A DNA stretch of 64,000 nt from Komagataeibacter xylinus (GTDB taxonomy: Bacteria; Pseudomonadota; Alphaproteobacteria; Acetobacterales; Acetobacteraceae): positions 61,576 to 125,575 of the forward strand of contig NZ_QQBI01000008.1 of the NCBI RefSeq assembly GCF_004302915.1, read 5' to 3'. Positions 9,287 through 17,898 of this stretch are shown here, piece after piece. Under the pieces are notes generated by a model that saw only the letters and a list, made by a program, of their open reading frames with translations, did not search any database and was not told where the DNA came from. Each line of letters opens with the position of its first letter. Position 1 is the first letter of the stretch. Both the position numbers and the translations under genes were made by a program.

Positions 9287-10122
9287 CCCGGCGTGACCGC
9301 GCGGCGGGTGCCAAAACATTCTTCCAGCCCCGGAAAGCGGCGGGTGCGCACATCCTCGGCATAGCGGGCCACCGCGCCGTCAATCACATCCCCCACATCG
9401 GCGTAACGGCGCACGAAGCGCGGGGTGTCCGTGCCGAACACGCCCAGCATGTCATCAACCACCAGCACCTGCCCATCGCACGCAGGCGAGGCCCCGATGC
9501 CGATCACCGGCACCGGCACGGCGGCCACGATCTCGCGCGATACGGATTCGACCGTGCCCTCGAGCACCACGGCAAAGGCGCCTGCGCCCGCAATGGCATG
9601 GGCATCATCACGCACCTTGCGTGCCTGCGCCTCGTCACGCCCCTGGGTGCGAAAGCCGCCCGTGGCGTTGACCGCCTGCGGCATCAGCCCCACATGCCCG
9701 CATACGGGAATGCAGCGCTCGGCCAGAAAGCGCACGGTTTCAGCCATTTCCACCCCGCCTTCAAGCTTGACCGCGCCACAGCCGGTCTCGGCCATGAGGC
9801 GGGCGGCGTTGCGAAAGGCCTGCTGCGGTGATTCCTGATAGGAGCCAAAGGGCATGTCCACCACCACCAGCGCGCGCTGCGAGGCACGCACCACGGCGGC
9901 GCCATGGGCAATCATCATGTCCATGCTCACGGCCAGCGTATCGGGCAGGCCATACACCACCATGCCCAGCGAATCCCCCACCAGCATCACATCGACATGC
10001 GCATCGAGCCTGCGGGCCATGGGCGCGGTATAGGCCGTGAGCCATACACCGGGCTCCCCGCCCTTGCGCACATCGCGGATGGTCCGCCGCCGGGGCTGTC
10101 CGCCCTTGCCCATGCCTGCCAT
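9283..10122 (-). CDS. panB: 3-methyl-2-oxobutanoate hydroxymethyltransferase
   Basis: Catalyses the first committed step of pantothenate synthesis, adding a hydroxymethyl group from methylene-tetrahydrofolate to ketoisovalerate to give ketopantoate. The 279-residue protein shows the TIM-barrel signatures [52 protein letters not shown] and [18 protein letters not shown]. These include the Mg-binding Asp/Glu residues and the catalytic Glu of VVLEGT. It is the first gene of a two-gene unit with the transporter. The start is preceded closely by AGGA; a second in-frame ATG lies 3 codons in. Confidence 0.95.
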   Translation of the reverse strand: MAGMGKGGQPRRRTIRDVRKGGEPGVWLTAYTAPMARRLDAHVDVMLVGDSLGMVVYGLPDTLAVSMDMMIAHGAAVVRASQRALVVVDMPFGSYQESPQQAFRNAARLMAETGCGAVKLEGGVEMAETVRFLAERCIPVCGHVGLMPQAVNATGGFRTQGRDEAQARKVRDDAHAIAGAGAFAVVLEGTVESVSREIVAAVPVPVIGIGASPACDGQVLVVDDMLGVFGTDTPRFVRRYADVGDVIDGAVARYAEDVRTRRFPGLEECFGTRRAVTPG

Positions 10123-10540
10123 TTTCCTGCCATATCCATTGCGTTACGATGATATCTGGATATTGCAGGCCATCGGTCTTGGCAAATCCCCTGCCAGCCT
10201 GAATGGGCATGCGCACCCAGTTCAGGCGGAACTCCAGCACGCGCCGCGCCGTTGGCTTACAGAACTGAAAGGGACCTATCCATCCGGCCGGGGAGAAACC
10301 TGTCCTGGATTTAATATGATATTAATTACTATTATCACATAATATGCCTATGATATACATCAATAGGGCACTCAACGACCCTCCATGCAAGCCTCACCCC
10401 CATAACAAGGCGCATGCCCTGCCACCCATGTGACCCGCCCCCATCCCTGTGGCGCATGGTTCCGTGCGATGCAGGGCCTCCCTGCCCGCTCCACCACCAG
10501 TACCAACCGTTCTGGCCACAGATACTTCAAGGACCGCCCG
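10123..10540. promoter_or_regulatory. Divergent intergenic region with AT-rich stretch
   Basis: 418 bases between panB and the unknown rightward gene. Most is GC-rich, but about 10308-10365 is strongly AT-rich (TTTAATATGATATTAATTAC and beyond), a likely promoter or protein-binding region for the gene at 10541. No coding sequence or RNA is recognised. Confidence 0.4.
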
Positions 10541-11536
10541 ATGCGTGAAACACGTACCGCCCTGTCTGCCTGGCATCTGCAGCATTCCCGCCCCGAATGC
10601 CTGGTAAGCTATTTCGACCCCTGGCAGCCCGTAGCCCGGCAGCTCGACCTGCTTGCCAACCGCTTCGGGGCCGTGAAAGCCCTGTGCGATGCCGCGCGCG
10701 ACAGCCTCGCCGCCGAGGATGAGGCGCTGGCGCAGCTGCGTGATTCGCTGGCCTTTCACCTGGTCAAGGCCTGCGTGTGGTGGCAGGTCGATTTCTCGCC
10801 CCGCGCCATAACGGGGCTGTCGGCGCCGCATTTCATGGAGCACGCCCACCGCCACACCGCGCGGCACGTGGATGATGACACGCTGCTCGATGTCATGACA
10901 TGGCAGCACTACATGCACCGCGCCGATAGCGGCCACATCATGGTGGCCGGCACCGACCCGCTCTATCGCGGCAACACCACCATCGTGTACGGCATTGACG
11001 GGCATCGGGGCTTCCGCTTCGCCATGCAGCGCCCCGGCCAGCCCTTGGCGTGGAATGACATCACCCACGCGGATTTCGTCGCCGCCAGCCTCAACGCCCG
11101 CGCGCTGCACTGCCTGATCGAGACGGAATGCGCCGCCATTGGCGAATGGGATCAGGCGCGTGAGGAGCACATCCAGGCCGCCCGCCATCATGCCCGGCAC
11201 TTCCACATCGTGGGGCAGGCCGATCCCGTGGTGCGCTATGCCGCGGCCCTTGAGCAGTTCAGCCGGTGCCAGTCGCGTTTCGGGCGCTTTGCGTTCGAGA
11301 ACATCGTCAACCACATGGCCTTTGCCGTGGCCCATGCAGCCCATGAGCAGGGGGTAAGCCTTGCCGATCTCCTGCGCCAGGGCGACGGGCACCCGGTCAG
11401 CCCCAACATGGTCGACAGCCTGAAGCGGCGCGCGCACGCCCATGTCACCACCGGCACCGACCCGCTGCGCCAGGCCGAACTCACGGCCATGCTCAACCGG
11501 GTTGAAACCGGTTTCGCCCTCTCGGACGGGCGATAA
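10541..11536 (+). CDS. Hypothetical protein (331 aa) upstream of the AAA+ ATPase
   Basis: No known domain is recognised. The start used has AAGGA 7 bases upstream. A longer reading begins 37 codons earlier but with low-complexity residues. The protein is soluble, rich in His and Trp (HFMEHAHRHTARHVDDD, MTWQHYMHRADSGH, ARHHARHFHIVG) and mostly helical in appearance. A strong hairpin and a 100-base gap separate it from the double AAA+ ATPase on the same strand, which suggests linked but separately tuned expression. Function unknown. Confidence 0.7.
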   Translation: MRETRTALSAWHLQHSRPECLVSYFDPWQPVARQLDLLANRFGAVKALCDAARDSLAAEDEALAQLRDSLAFHLVKACVWWQVDFSPRAITGLSAPHFMEHAHRHTARHVDDDTLLDVMTWQHYMHRADSGHIMVAGTDPLYRGNTTIVYGIDGHRGFRFAMQRPGQPLAWNDITHADFVAASLNARALHCLIETECAAIGEWDQAREEHIQAARHHARHFHIVGQADPVVRYAAALEQFSRCQSRFGRFAFENIVNHMAFAVAHAAHEQGVSLADLLRQGDGHPVSPNMVDSLKRRAHAHVTTGTDPLRQAELTAMLNRVETGFALSDGR

Positions 11537-11550
11537 GAGGCGACAGGACA

Positions 11551-11580
11551 GGGGGAGGAGAAAACATATTCTCCTCCCCC
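11551..11580 (+). terminator. Perfect 12-bp hairpin between two rightward genes
   Basis: GGGGGAGGAGAA is followed by a 6-base loop and its exact reverse complement. No T-run follows, so it may be an RNA-stabilising or attenuating hairpin rather than a standard intrinsic terminator. Confidence 0.6.
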
Positions 11581-11637
11581 CACGACATCCGGGCCTGCAC
11601 TCCCTATATTCAGCAGGAATAGCAGGAGACCCGATAT

Positions 11638-13728
11638 ATGGCATTGGCCAAAAGCAGACGACCGGCACCCCGCCGCAGGACGGTACAGCCCCGCTCGCCG
11701 CGCGTACGCGGCGAGACGCGCCGCCTGCTGGAAATGCTGTGCGTGCTGCATGGGTCGATCCATCGTGGATCGCGTGATGCCGGCGCCCTCGTGCGCTGCG
11801 TTGTGCAGGCCCAGCCCGACCTTGGCCTGCCCGACAAGGACCTGCCCGCCGCCCCCCGCCATGATGGCGAGAACCCGCCCACCGCCACGGAATGGAAGCG
11901 CCTGGGCCATGCACTGGAGGAAATCCGTCTCCAGCACATGAACGACCGGGGCTACGTGGATGCCTGGCTTGACGAACTCAGCCACGCCACCGGCCTTGGC
12001 AGTGTGGCCAGCGAGGTGCTGGGCCTTGCCATGTGCTACCGCCTGAACGGGCATTTCGAGCAGTTATGGGATGATCTGTGCGAGAACCGCTCGCGCGGGC
12101 CGTTCCTGTGCGAGGACATTCCGCTGCTGCACCTGCTGCTCGGCCAGGAGGAGGACGCGATTGCCACCGCCCTCGCCCCCGATGGCCAGCTGCGCATGAG
12201 CGGGCTGATGACCGTGGACGAGGATGGCGACATCACGCTCCTGCCCCGGCTGATGGCGCTGATGAACCGCCGCGCCAGCGTGGTGGGCGATATCCGCTCC
12301 ATGCTGCTCGGCCAGCCGCGCACCGCCACCCTGCCGTGGGAAGCCTTCGCCCATCTGGGCCAGCAGGCCGAGATTGCGGCAAGGCTGCTCAGGGCGGCGG
12401 TCGCCACCCATGCCAGCGGCATCAACATCCTGCTTTACGGGCCGCCGGGCACCGGCAAGACCGAGTTTGCCGCCACCCTTGCGCGGCATATCGGGGCCAC
12501 GCTGTACCCCGTGGGCGAGGCCGACAGCGCGGGCGATGAACCCTCGCGCCATGAGCGCCTGGCCGACCTGCGGTGCAGCACGCGCCTGCTGCGCAACACC
12601 GAGTCCATCCTTTTGTTCGATGAGGCGGAGGACCTGTTCACCTCCAGCCTGTTCGACGCGCCGCAATCCTACAGCCGCGTGTTCTTCCACCGCCTGCTCG
12701 AGCAGGGGGGCACACCGGTGATCTGGACCGCCAACGACCTCGATACCCTCGGCCCCGCCATTGCCCGGCGCATGGCGCTGTGCATCGAGGTGCGCCAGCC
12801 CGGCATCGGCGTGCGCACACGGCTGTGGCAGGACATGGCGCGCGAGGAAAAAGTGGCCCTCGCCCCGCAGGATGCGGCCGACCTTGCGCGCACCATACCG
12901 GCAGCCCCTGGCATCTTTCGCAACGCCCTGCGCTCCACCCACCTTGCAGGCGGCGATTCGGCCATGGCCAGCCTGATCGCCACCGGCATTGCACGCGCCG
13001 CCGCGGGCGGGCAGATGCCCATGCCCTCACAGCCCGACGTGACGGATTATGACGCAACCCTCATCAACGCCGATTGCGACCTGCAGGCGCTGACAAAACG
13101 CCTTGCCCGCCCCGGCGCGCCCCGTGCGGTCTCGCTGCTGCTGTCCGGGCCGCCGGGTTCGGGCAAGAGTGCCTATGCCCGCCACCTTGCCGCCGAGATG
13201 GACATGCCGGTGCTGCAAAAGCGCGCCTCCGACCTGCTGGACAAATATGTGGGCCAGAGCGAGCAGCAGATTGCCGCAGCCTTTGCCGAGGCGTGTGACA
13301 GCGGGGCCTTCCTGATCATTGACGAGGCCGACAGCCTGCTGGGCGACCGCCGCTCCGCCGAGCGGTCATGGGAGATCAGCCAGGTCAACGAGATGCTGAC
13401 CTGGATGGAGCAGCACCCGCTGCCATTCGCCTGCACCACCAACCTTGTGGAGAAGCTGGACCCGGCCAGCATGCGGCGTTTCCTGTTCCGCGCGCGTTTT
13501 GGCTACCTGAACGCGGTACAGGCGGCGCATGCGTTCTCGCGCTTTTTCGGGCAGGAGGCGCCCGCTGCCCTGCGGCATCTGCACACGCTTGTGCCCTCCG
13601 ACTTCGCGCTGGTGCTGCGCCGGGCGCGGCTGCTGGATGAAAACCCCACGCCCGCCGAACTGCTCGAGCGCCTGCGCGCGGAAACCGCGGGCCGCGAGGG
13701 CAACCGCAAAATCGGTTTCCTTTCCTGA
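11638..13728 (+). CDS. Double AAA+ ATPase (Cdc48/p97-like architecture)
   Basis: A 696-residue protein with a helical N-terminal part (about 1-240) and two AAA modules. Module 1 has Walker A GPPGTGKT near residue 268 and Walker B LLFDEAED near 325. Module 2 has Walker A GPPGSGKS near residue 504 and Walker B LIIDEADS near 560, a pore-loop-like KYVG and arginine-rich SMRRFLFRAR. Both sites look intact. Such proteins unfold or remodel protein complexes as hexamers. The N-domain is not one I recognise, so the client is unknown. AGGAG precedes the ATG. The unknown gene upstream is the best candidate partner. Confidence 0.85.
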   Translation: MALAKSRRPAPRRRTVQPRSPRVRGETRRLLEMLCVLHGSIHRGSRDAGALVRCVVQAQPDLGLPDKDLPAAPRHDGENPPTATEWKRLGHALEEIRLQHMNDRGYVDAWLDELSHATGLGSVASEVLGLAMCYRLNGHFEQLWDDLCENRSRGPFLCEDIPLLHLLLGQEEDAIATALAPDGQLRMSGLMTVDEDGDITLLPRLMALMNRRASVVGDIRSMLLGQPRTATLPWEAFAHLGQQAEIAARLLRAAVATHASGINILLYGPPGTGKTEFAATLARHIGATLYPVGEADSAGDEPSRHERLADLRCSTRLLRNTESILLFDEAEDLFTSSLFDAPQSYSRVFFHRLLEQGGTPVIWTANDLDTLGPAIARRMALCIEVRQPGIGVRTRLWQDMAREEKVALAPQDAADLARTIPAAPGIFRNALRSTHLAGGDSAMASLIATGIARAAAGGQMPMPSQPDVTDYDATLINADCDLQALTKRLARPGAPRAVSLLLSGPPGSGKSAYARHLAAEMDMPVLQKRASDLLDKYVGQSEQQIAAAFAEACDSGAFLIIDEADSLLGDRRSAERSWEISQVNEMLTWMEQHPLPFACTTNLVEKLDPASMRRFLFRARFGYLNAVQAAHAFSRFFGQEAPAALRHLHTLVPSDFALVLRRARLLDENPTPAELLERLRAETAGREGNRKIGFLS

Positions 13729-13768
13729 AAAAAGGCGGCGTCCAAAAACTTTTATCGTTTTTTATCGA
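13729..13768. repeat. Dispersed hairpin repeat, copy 2 (half element)
   Basis: Only the right half is present: AAAAAAGGCGGCGTCC then AAAAACTTTTATCG and T-rich sequence directly after the ATPase stop. It shares the flank TTTTCAAACAGTCTC (13777 on) with copy 5. Confidence 0.6.
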
Positions 13769-14036
13769 TGAGTGATTTTCAAACAGTCTCCAACCCATGG
13801 CCCGGAACCAAACCGTGACACATCCCGTATCGCCTGCAACATGGCGGTGCCGTTTTTCGTTGCGGGTGCACCTCCCTCACAAAGAGTTGGATTCCGGTTC
13901 CCCGCGCATGGGTCGAGACTGCATGCCCGTTACATGGCGGGCGGGGGCGGCATCGGGGCAACCGGCCGATGCGTCGCGGTCCCGCCATACGTGCCCATCC
14001 GCGACATCGCGCCTCCGTCGAAAAGGAAATCCATCC
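13769..14036. other. Intergenic region before sodC, no gene seen
   Basis: An open frame runs upstream of sodC through here, but it lacks a ribosome site and the signal peptide only begins at the sodC start chosen here. I read this stretch as untranslated leader and promoter. Confidence 0.4.
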
Positions 14037-14597
14037 ATGCCCACACGACGTCTCCGCCTTTCTGGCCTGCTTTCCCTCGGCCTGCTTTCCCTTGCCAGCG
14101 GCTACGCCGCGTTCGCCACCCCCGCCCGGGCAGCCGATACGGCATCAGGCGCCCTGATGGGCACGGACGGCACGGCGCGGGGGTCGATCCATGTGACGGC
14201 GGCGCCGAAGGGGGTGCTGCTGCGTATCGAGGCCACCGGGCTGATCCCTGGCTGGCACGGCGTGCATTTCCATGAAAAAGGCATCTGCGGCCCGCCGAAA
14301 TTCACCGATGCGGGCGCGCATGTCCATGCCGCGACGCCGGTGGTCCATGGCCTGCTGAACGCCAATGCGAACGATGCGGGAGACCTGCCCAACATCTTCG
14401 TTGGACAGGACGGCAACGCGACGGTCGAACTGTATTCGACGCTGGTGACCCTTAACGGCACGGACGGCCACCCGGGGCTGCTCGATTCCGATGGGTCCGC
14501 CCTTGTCATCCACGCCAACCCCGACGATTACCGCACGCAGCCGATTGGCGGGGCGGGCGACCGCGTGGCCTGCGCCGTCATTCATCAGGGCGGGTAG
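14037..14597 (+). CDS. sodC: Periplasmic Cu/Zn superoxide dismutase family protein
   Basis: 186 residues with a signal peptide (residues 1 to about 33, ending ARAAD). The copper-site motif GWHGVHFHEKG (His77, His79), bridging and zinc-side histidines in GAHVHAATPVVHG, a late copper His in LVIHANPDDY and the GDRVACAVI closing motif are present, so the metal site looks largely intact. It dismutates superoxide in the periplasm. AAGGA precedes the ATG, and this start gives a clean signal peptide. It is convergent with the acid phosphatase relative across a repeat hairpin. Confidence 0.88.
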   Translation: MPTRRLRLSGLLSLGLLSLASGYAAFATPARAADTASGALMGTDGTARGSIHVTAAPKGVLLRIEATGLIPGWHGVHFHEKGICGPPKFTDAGAHVHAATPVVHGLLNANANDAGDLPNIFVGQDGNATVELYSTLVTLNGTDGHPGLLDSDGSALVIHANPDDYRTQPIGGAGDRVACAVIHQGG

Positions 14598-14651
14598 CCA
14601 ATCAGGCCCTGTTGGGGCGCAGCCCACCATAATGAGGCAATGAACACTTCC

Positions 14652-14690
14652 GGGTGCCGCATCCTTTCAAAAAGGCGGCACCCAAAGACT
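14652..14690. repeat. Dispersed hairpin repeat, copy 3
   Basis: GGGTGCCGC and GCGGCACCC arms enclose a TTTCAAAAA core, followed by CAAAGACTT. It lies between convergent genes (sodC and the phosphatase relative). Confidence 0.7.
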
Positions 14691-14695
14691 TCCGG

Positions 14696-15547
14696 TCACT
14701 GGGGCGGATGGGCTGCGGCATCGGCCTCGATGCCACATTCGGCAGCCGGGGGGGCGGCCATGGTGGCATGCAGCGCCACGACCTCCGCCCGCGCGGCATC
14801 CATTTCCTGCCTGAAGCCATCATCCTGCTCCATGGCCGAATACAGCACTCCGCCATTGAGCCAACCCGCCGCGACATCACTCTGCCACTGCACGCCACAC
14901 ACCACGCGGCTCTCACCAAACACGCGGGCACGCTGCATGATCGCAGCCGTGCGATCAGGCAGGATATCGGACAGGATCAGCCCCGTTACCCAGCCCAGCG
15001 TTGCATGGAGCGAGGGATAAGACGGATCACGCTTGAGGTCGGCGCGGAGCGGAATACAGGTGGGAAGTTCAGCCTCGGTAAAGGGGCGGGGGCGGTTCCA
15101 CAGCGCTTTCTCGGTATTGACGGCTGGTGTGAGGCGCTTTTCGATCCGCGCCACAAGACCCACGAGTTCGGGCAACTGCTCGGGCGGCAGGGTAAAGCCC
15201 GCCGCACACGAAAAGGCCGAGACCATATGCGCGGGCGTATCACGGTTATCGGCCTGCGCGAGTTTCCACCGCGGCGTGCCTTCAAGGGCGCGGGTCGCGG
15301 CAAAGATGGAGGCATCGGCCGCGCGCTGCGCCGTGTCCGGCCCGGGCGGCGGCGGCAGGAACACCTGCCCGTCAGGCAAAGGCGGGCCTGCGGGTACATC
15401 GGCCTGCGCGGCCGGGTGGTGGTGAACAGGGGCGGCATGATGAGGGGCGTGTGGATGCGCCCGGGCCGCCACAGGCGGCATGGCCAGCAGCCCCATTGCG
15501 GCACAGGCGGCCAGCCCGCGCGCCATGGCAGAACGATCGAGACGCAT
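14696..15547 (-). CDS. Class A acid phosphatase (PAP2) family protein, nucleophile His replaced
   Basis: A 283-residue protein with a signal peptide and then a His/Pro-rich stretch (HPHAPHHAAPVHHHP). The PAP2 signature K-x6-RP is present (Lys147, Arg154-Pro155). The second motif is PSLH (178-181, usually PSGH). The third reads SRVVCGVQWQSD, with Gln220 where the family has the phosphate-attacking histidine. Related enzymes hydrolyse phosphomonoesters in the periplasm. With Gln here, activity is doubtful and a binding or altered role is possible. The codon is CAG, one base from a His codon. Confidence 0.85.
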   Translation of the reverse strand: MRLDRSAMARGLAACAAMGLLAMPPVAARAHPHAPHHAAPVHHHPAAQADVPAGPPLPDGQVFLPPPPGPDTAQRAADASIFAATRALEGTPRWKLAQADNRDTPAHMVSAFSCAAGFTLPPEQLPELVGLVARIEKRLTPAVNTEKALWNRPRPFTEAELPTCIPLRADLKRDPSYPSLHATLGWVTGLILSDILPDRTAAIMQRARVFGESRVVCGVQWQSDVAAGWLNGGVLYSAMEQDDGFRQEMDAARAEVVALHATMAAPPAAECGIEADAAAHPPQ

Positions 15548-15713
15548 CTTGTTCCTGTCAGTTCACCTTTTGCCGCAGGCCACGGCGACACCCTGCCCAT
15601 AGCATGAGGCGCAGAAGGGGCAAATGCCGCAACGGCCCCGTACGGGCCGGAGGCATCTTCTGCCCCGGCGGGTTTTATGGCATGCTGCGCCAATAAGCTG
15701 GAGGCATGCCCCG

Positions 15714-15923
15714 ATGAACCGCAGAAACCCGATATGGCCCACCACCGTCAGCCCCGTGCGGATCGGGCTGTGCGTGATCGGGCTGACGCTGGTGCTCGTC
15801 CAGTTCATTCACGGGCTGAACATCAGCCCCGATGCCATGCCGGGTCAGGTCATGTTCCATATCGCCATGCTGGCCCTTGGCGCCATCTTGTTCGTGGCAG
15901 GCATGTGGGGGCCATCACTTTAA
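15714..15923 (+). CDS. Small two-segment membrane protein (69 aa)
   Basis: Two hydrophobic segments (GLCVIGLTLVLVQFIHG and a second, MFHIAMLALGAILFVAGMW) are joined by a short loop (NISPDAMPGQ), so an inner-membrane hairpin is likely. GGAGG precedes the ATG at a loose distance. I recognise no family. The 3' side carries a repeat hairpin shared with the convergent SDR gene. Confidence 0.6.
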   Translation: MNRRNPIWPTTVSPVRIGLCVIGLTLVLVQFIHGLNISPDAMPGQVMFHIAMLALGAILFVAGMWGPSL

Positions 15924-15943
15924 AATAAGTTATTGAAAAGTAA

Positions 15944-16020
15944 TAAAAGTTTTTGGTGAAGCTTTTTTCAAAAAGCTTCGGCAGACGCCGCCTTTGCTGA
16001 AATAAAGGCGACGCCCATAA
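15944..16020. repeat. Dispersed hairpin repeat, copy 4
   Basis: ATAAAAGTTTTTGGTG edge, then the palindrome GAAGCTTTTTTC/AAAAAGCTTC (15958-15979), then a degenerate GCCGCCTTT...AAAGGCG second palindrome. It lies between convergent genes. Confidence 0.75.
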
Positions 16021-16032
16021 GCCCTTATCGCT

Positions 16033-16797
16033 TCACCGGCCGCCCGATACCGTCATGACGCTACCGGTCATGTACGATGATGCGGGCGAAAGCAGGAACG
16101 CCACCGCCTGCGCAATCTCGTCCACATGGCCCACGCGGCCCATGGGCACCACGGTTTCGGCCAGTTTCGCGGTCTCGGGGGGGACCATGTCGGTCGCGGT
16201 CAGGCCGGGGGCCACCGCATTGACGCGAATACCCTCGCGCGCGACCTCATTGGCCAGGCCGCGCGTAAAGGTCTCGACCGCCGCCTTGGTGGCGGCATAG
16301 GGCACCAGCCCCGGCAGCCCGCCCAGCCGCGCCGCAACGGAAGACAGGTTCACGATCACGCCACCCCTGCCGCCATGGCGGGTGGACATGCGGCGCACCG
16401 CCTCGCCCGCCGCCAGCATGGTGGCGCGGATATTGATGTTGAACAGCGCATCGAGCGTCTCGGCGGTCTGTTCATCCACCCGCACCTTGGTGCCGGTCAC
16501 ACCCGCGTTGTTGACCAGCCCCCATAGCGGCCCCAGTTCATGCGCGCGCGTGAACAGGGTGCGGATCTCGCCCGGTCGGGAAAGATCGGCCCTGATGGCC
16601 ATCGCACGGCCACCGCGTTCGGTAATGGCGCGGGCCAGCGCCTCGGCCGGGGCGGCGTTGGTGGCGTAATTGATGGCTACCGCATGCCCCTCACGCGCCA
16701 GCAGGGTGCTGATGGCATGGCCAATGCCCCGGCTGCCCCCCGTTACGATCACGACGCCGGGGGTCTGGGCCGGGGCGGGGGAATGGGCACTGTTCAT
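16033..16797 (-). CDS. SDR-family NAD(P)-dependent oxidoreductase
   Basis: A classical short-chain dehydrogenase of 254 residues. The Rossmann motif TGGSRGIG, the NNAG motif, catalytic Ser in NLSSVAARLGG, YAATK (Tyr-x3-Lys) and the VNAVAPGLTATDM loop are all present. The fold resembles FabG-like 3-oxoacyl or sugar dehydrogenases, but the substrate cannot be assigned. The start chosen has AGGA about 9 bases upstream; the longer frame adds a non-conserved 22-residue leader. Confidence 0.88.
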   Translation of the reverse strand: MNSAHSPAPAQTPGVVIVTGGSRGIGHAISTLLAREGHAVAINYATNAAPAEALARAITERGGRAMAIRADLSRPGEIRTLFTRAHELGPLWGLVNNAGVTGTKVRVDEQTAETLDALFNINIRATMLAAGEAVRRMSTRHGGRGGVIVNLSSVAARLGGLPGLVPYAATKAAVETFTRGLANEVAREGIRVNAVAPGLTATDMVPPETAKLAETVVPMGRVGHVDEIAQAVAFLLSPASSYMTGSVMTVSGGR

Positions 16798-16901
16798 GGA
16801 ATCATCCTGCCTGCTGTGGGGTGTCCGATACCAGGGATCATAGGCCCCTGCCCCCGCCTGCAAACAGGAAAACGTGCCCGTTTGCAGGCGGGCGGCGTAT
16901 A

Positions 16902-17258
16902 TCAGCCATCCAGTCGCGCAAGGTGGGGCAGCAGGTCGCCCAGCCCCTTGATGGTAGCAAGGCGTGACAGCCCCGTTTCATCCGAGAACCGGCCAATGAC
17001 AGGCTCGGGGATCAGGGTTGTCACCACGCTTTCATCAACCGATGTGTTGGTGGGGTGGTTTTCCCAGTGGGTGACCTGGTCTTCCAGCCCGGCCTTGCGG
17101 GCGCGGGCATGCAGGTCCTTGCGGCCAGGGCTGTTGGCATTGCCCATATAGGCAATGACCGCGCTCATCAGGCCCGATGTATCGGTGCGGGCACCGGTCA
17201 GCACATCAGCAACCTTGCCTGCGGCCTGTCCGATCTGGTCAGTACGGGTGGTAGCCAT
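16902..17258 (-). CDS. YidB-like (DUF937) family protein
   Basis: A 118-residue protein with GLEDQVTHWENHPTNTSVDESVV and a late LATIKGLGDLLPHLARLDG. This is the pattern of the YidB family, whose function is unclear. AAAGGAG lies just before the chosen ATG. It has no signal peptide and no close neighbour on the strand. The family call rests on motif resemblance only. Confidence 0.65.
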   Translation of the reverse strand: MATTRTDQIGQAAGKVADVLTGARTDTSGLMSAVIAYMGNANSPGRKDLHARARKAGLEDQVTHWENHPTNTSVDESVVTTLIPEPVIGRFSDETGLSRLATIKGLGDLLPHLARLDG

Positions 17259-17487
17259 GGTGTATGCTCCTTTGTGGTCTGATGGTGTGGTTATGACAGG
17301 CCAACGAAGGCAGGGCGGCATTCGTGCCATCACGGATTTATGAAGACTGCCGTGTATTTTTCAGGGAACTTCCGGAGCGTGCCCTTCCCGATCCTGTTAT
17401 GACAAAAAGGGTTGACAGTTGTAGCAAACTGCAATGCGCTGTGATGCAGCAAGGCCACGCGACCTTAAACACAAAGGAGAAAATGCA

Positions 17488-17805
17488 ATGCGACGCCTGC
17501 CCGATGCCCGGCGCTCCACCACGCATGGGCTGCTTGCCCTGGTCTGTGTTGCCACGGGTGTTGCCTGCGCCATGTCGTCCGCCCATGCGGCCGAGCGCGG
17601 CGACCAGGCCAGCGCATGCAAGGGCGATGTGTTCAGGCTCTGCTTTCTCGACATTCCGAACGAAAAGCTGATGACGGAATGCCTGGAAAGCAAGCTTGAC
17701 CAGCTCTCGCCCAAATGCCGCGCCATGTTCGAGGACGATGGTCCATCCGGGCCCACGGGCACGCCCGCGCAGCCCCCGCCGCCCACACCCCCTGCCCCAC
17801 GCTGA
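17488..17805 (+). CDS. Secreted cysteine-rich-repeat protein
   Basis: 105 residues with a signal peptide ending near SAHAAE. One copy of the bacterial cysteine-rich repeat pattern follows (ACKGDVFRLCFLD, then ECLESKLDQLSPKCRAMF), and a Pro-rich tail ends the protein. The paired cysteines probably form periplasmic disulfides. AAAGGAG precedes the ATG. The role is unknown. The photolyase gene follows 93 bases downstream, too far for coupling. Confidence 0.65.
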   Translation: MRRLPDARRSTTHGLLALVCVATGVACAMSSAHAAERGDQASACKGDVFRLCFLDIPNEKLMTECLESKLDQLSPKCRAMFEDDGPSGPTGTPAQPPPPTPPAPR

Positions 17806-17898
17806 AAGCAGGGCCGGTAGCGGCGATCGGGTGGTTATTTGACAGCCTGCCATTTGTACCCCACACAAACAGCCGGTATTTTCTGGAACGGGGTCGTC

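Noticed and set aside
10394..11914. Long open frame on the minus strand (506 codons) opposite the unknown gene
   Set aside because: It is a GC-driven shadow. It crosses the hairpin and intergenic DNA and has no signature, while the plus-strand gene has a ribosome site.
17412..17445. Sigma-70 promoter before the cysteine-rich protein (TTGACA)
   Set aside because: No -10 hexamer at 16-18 base spacing could be found.
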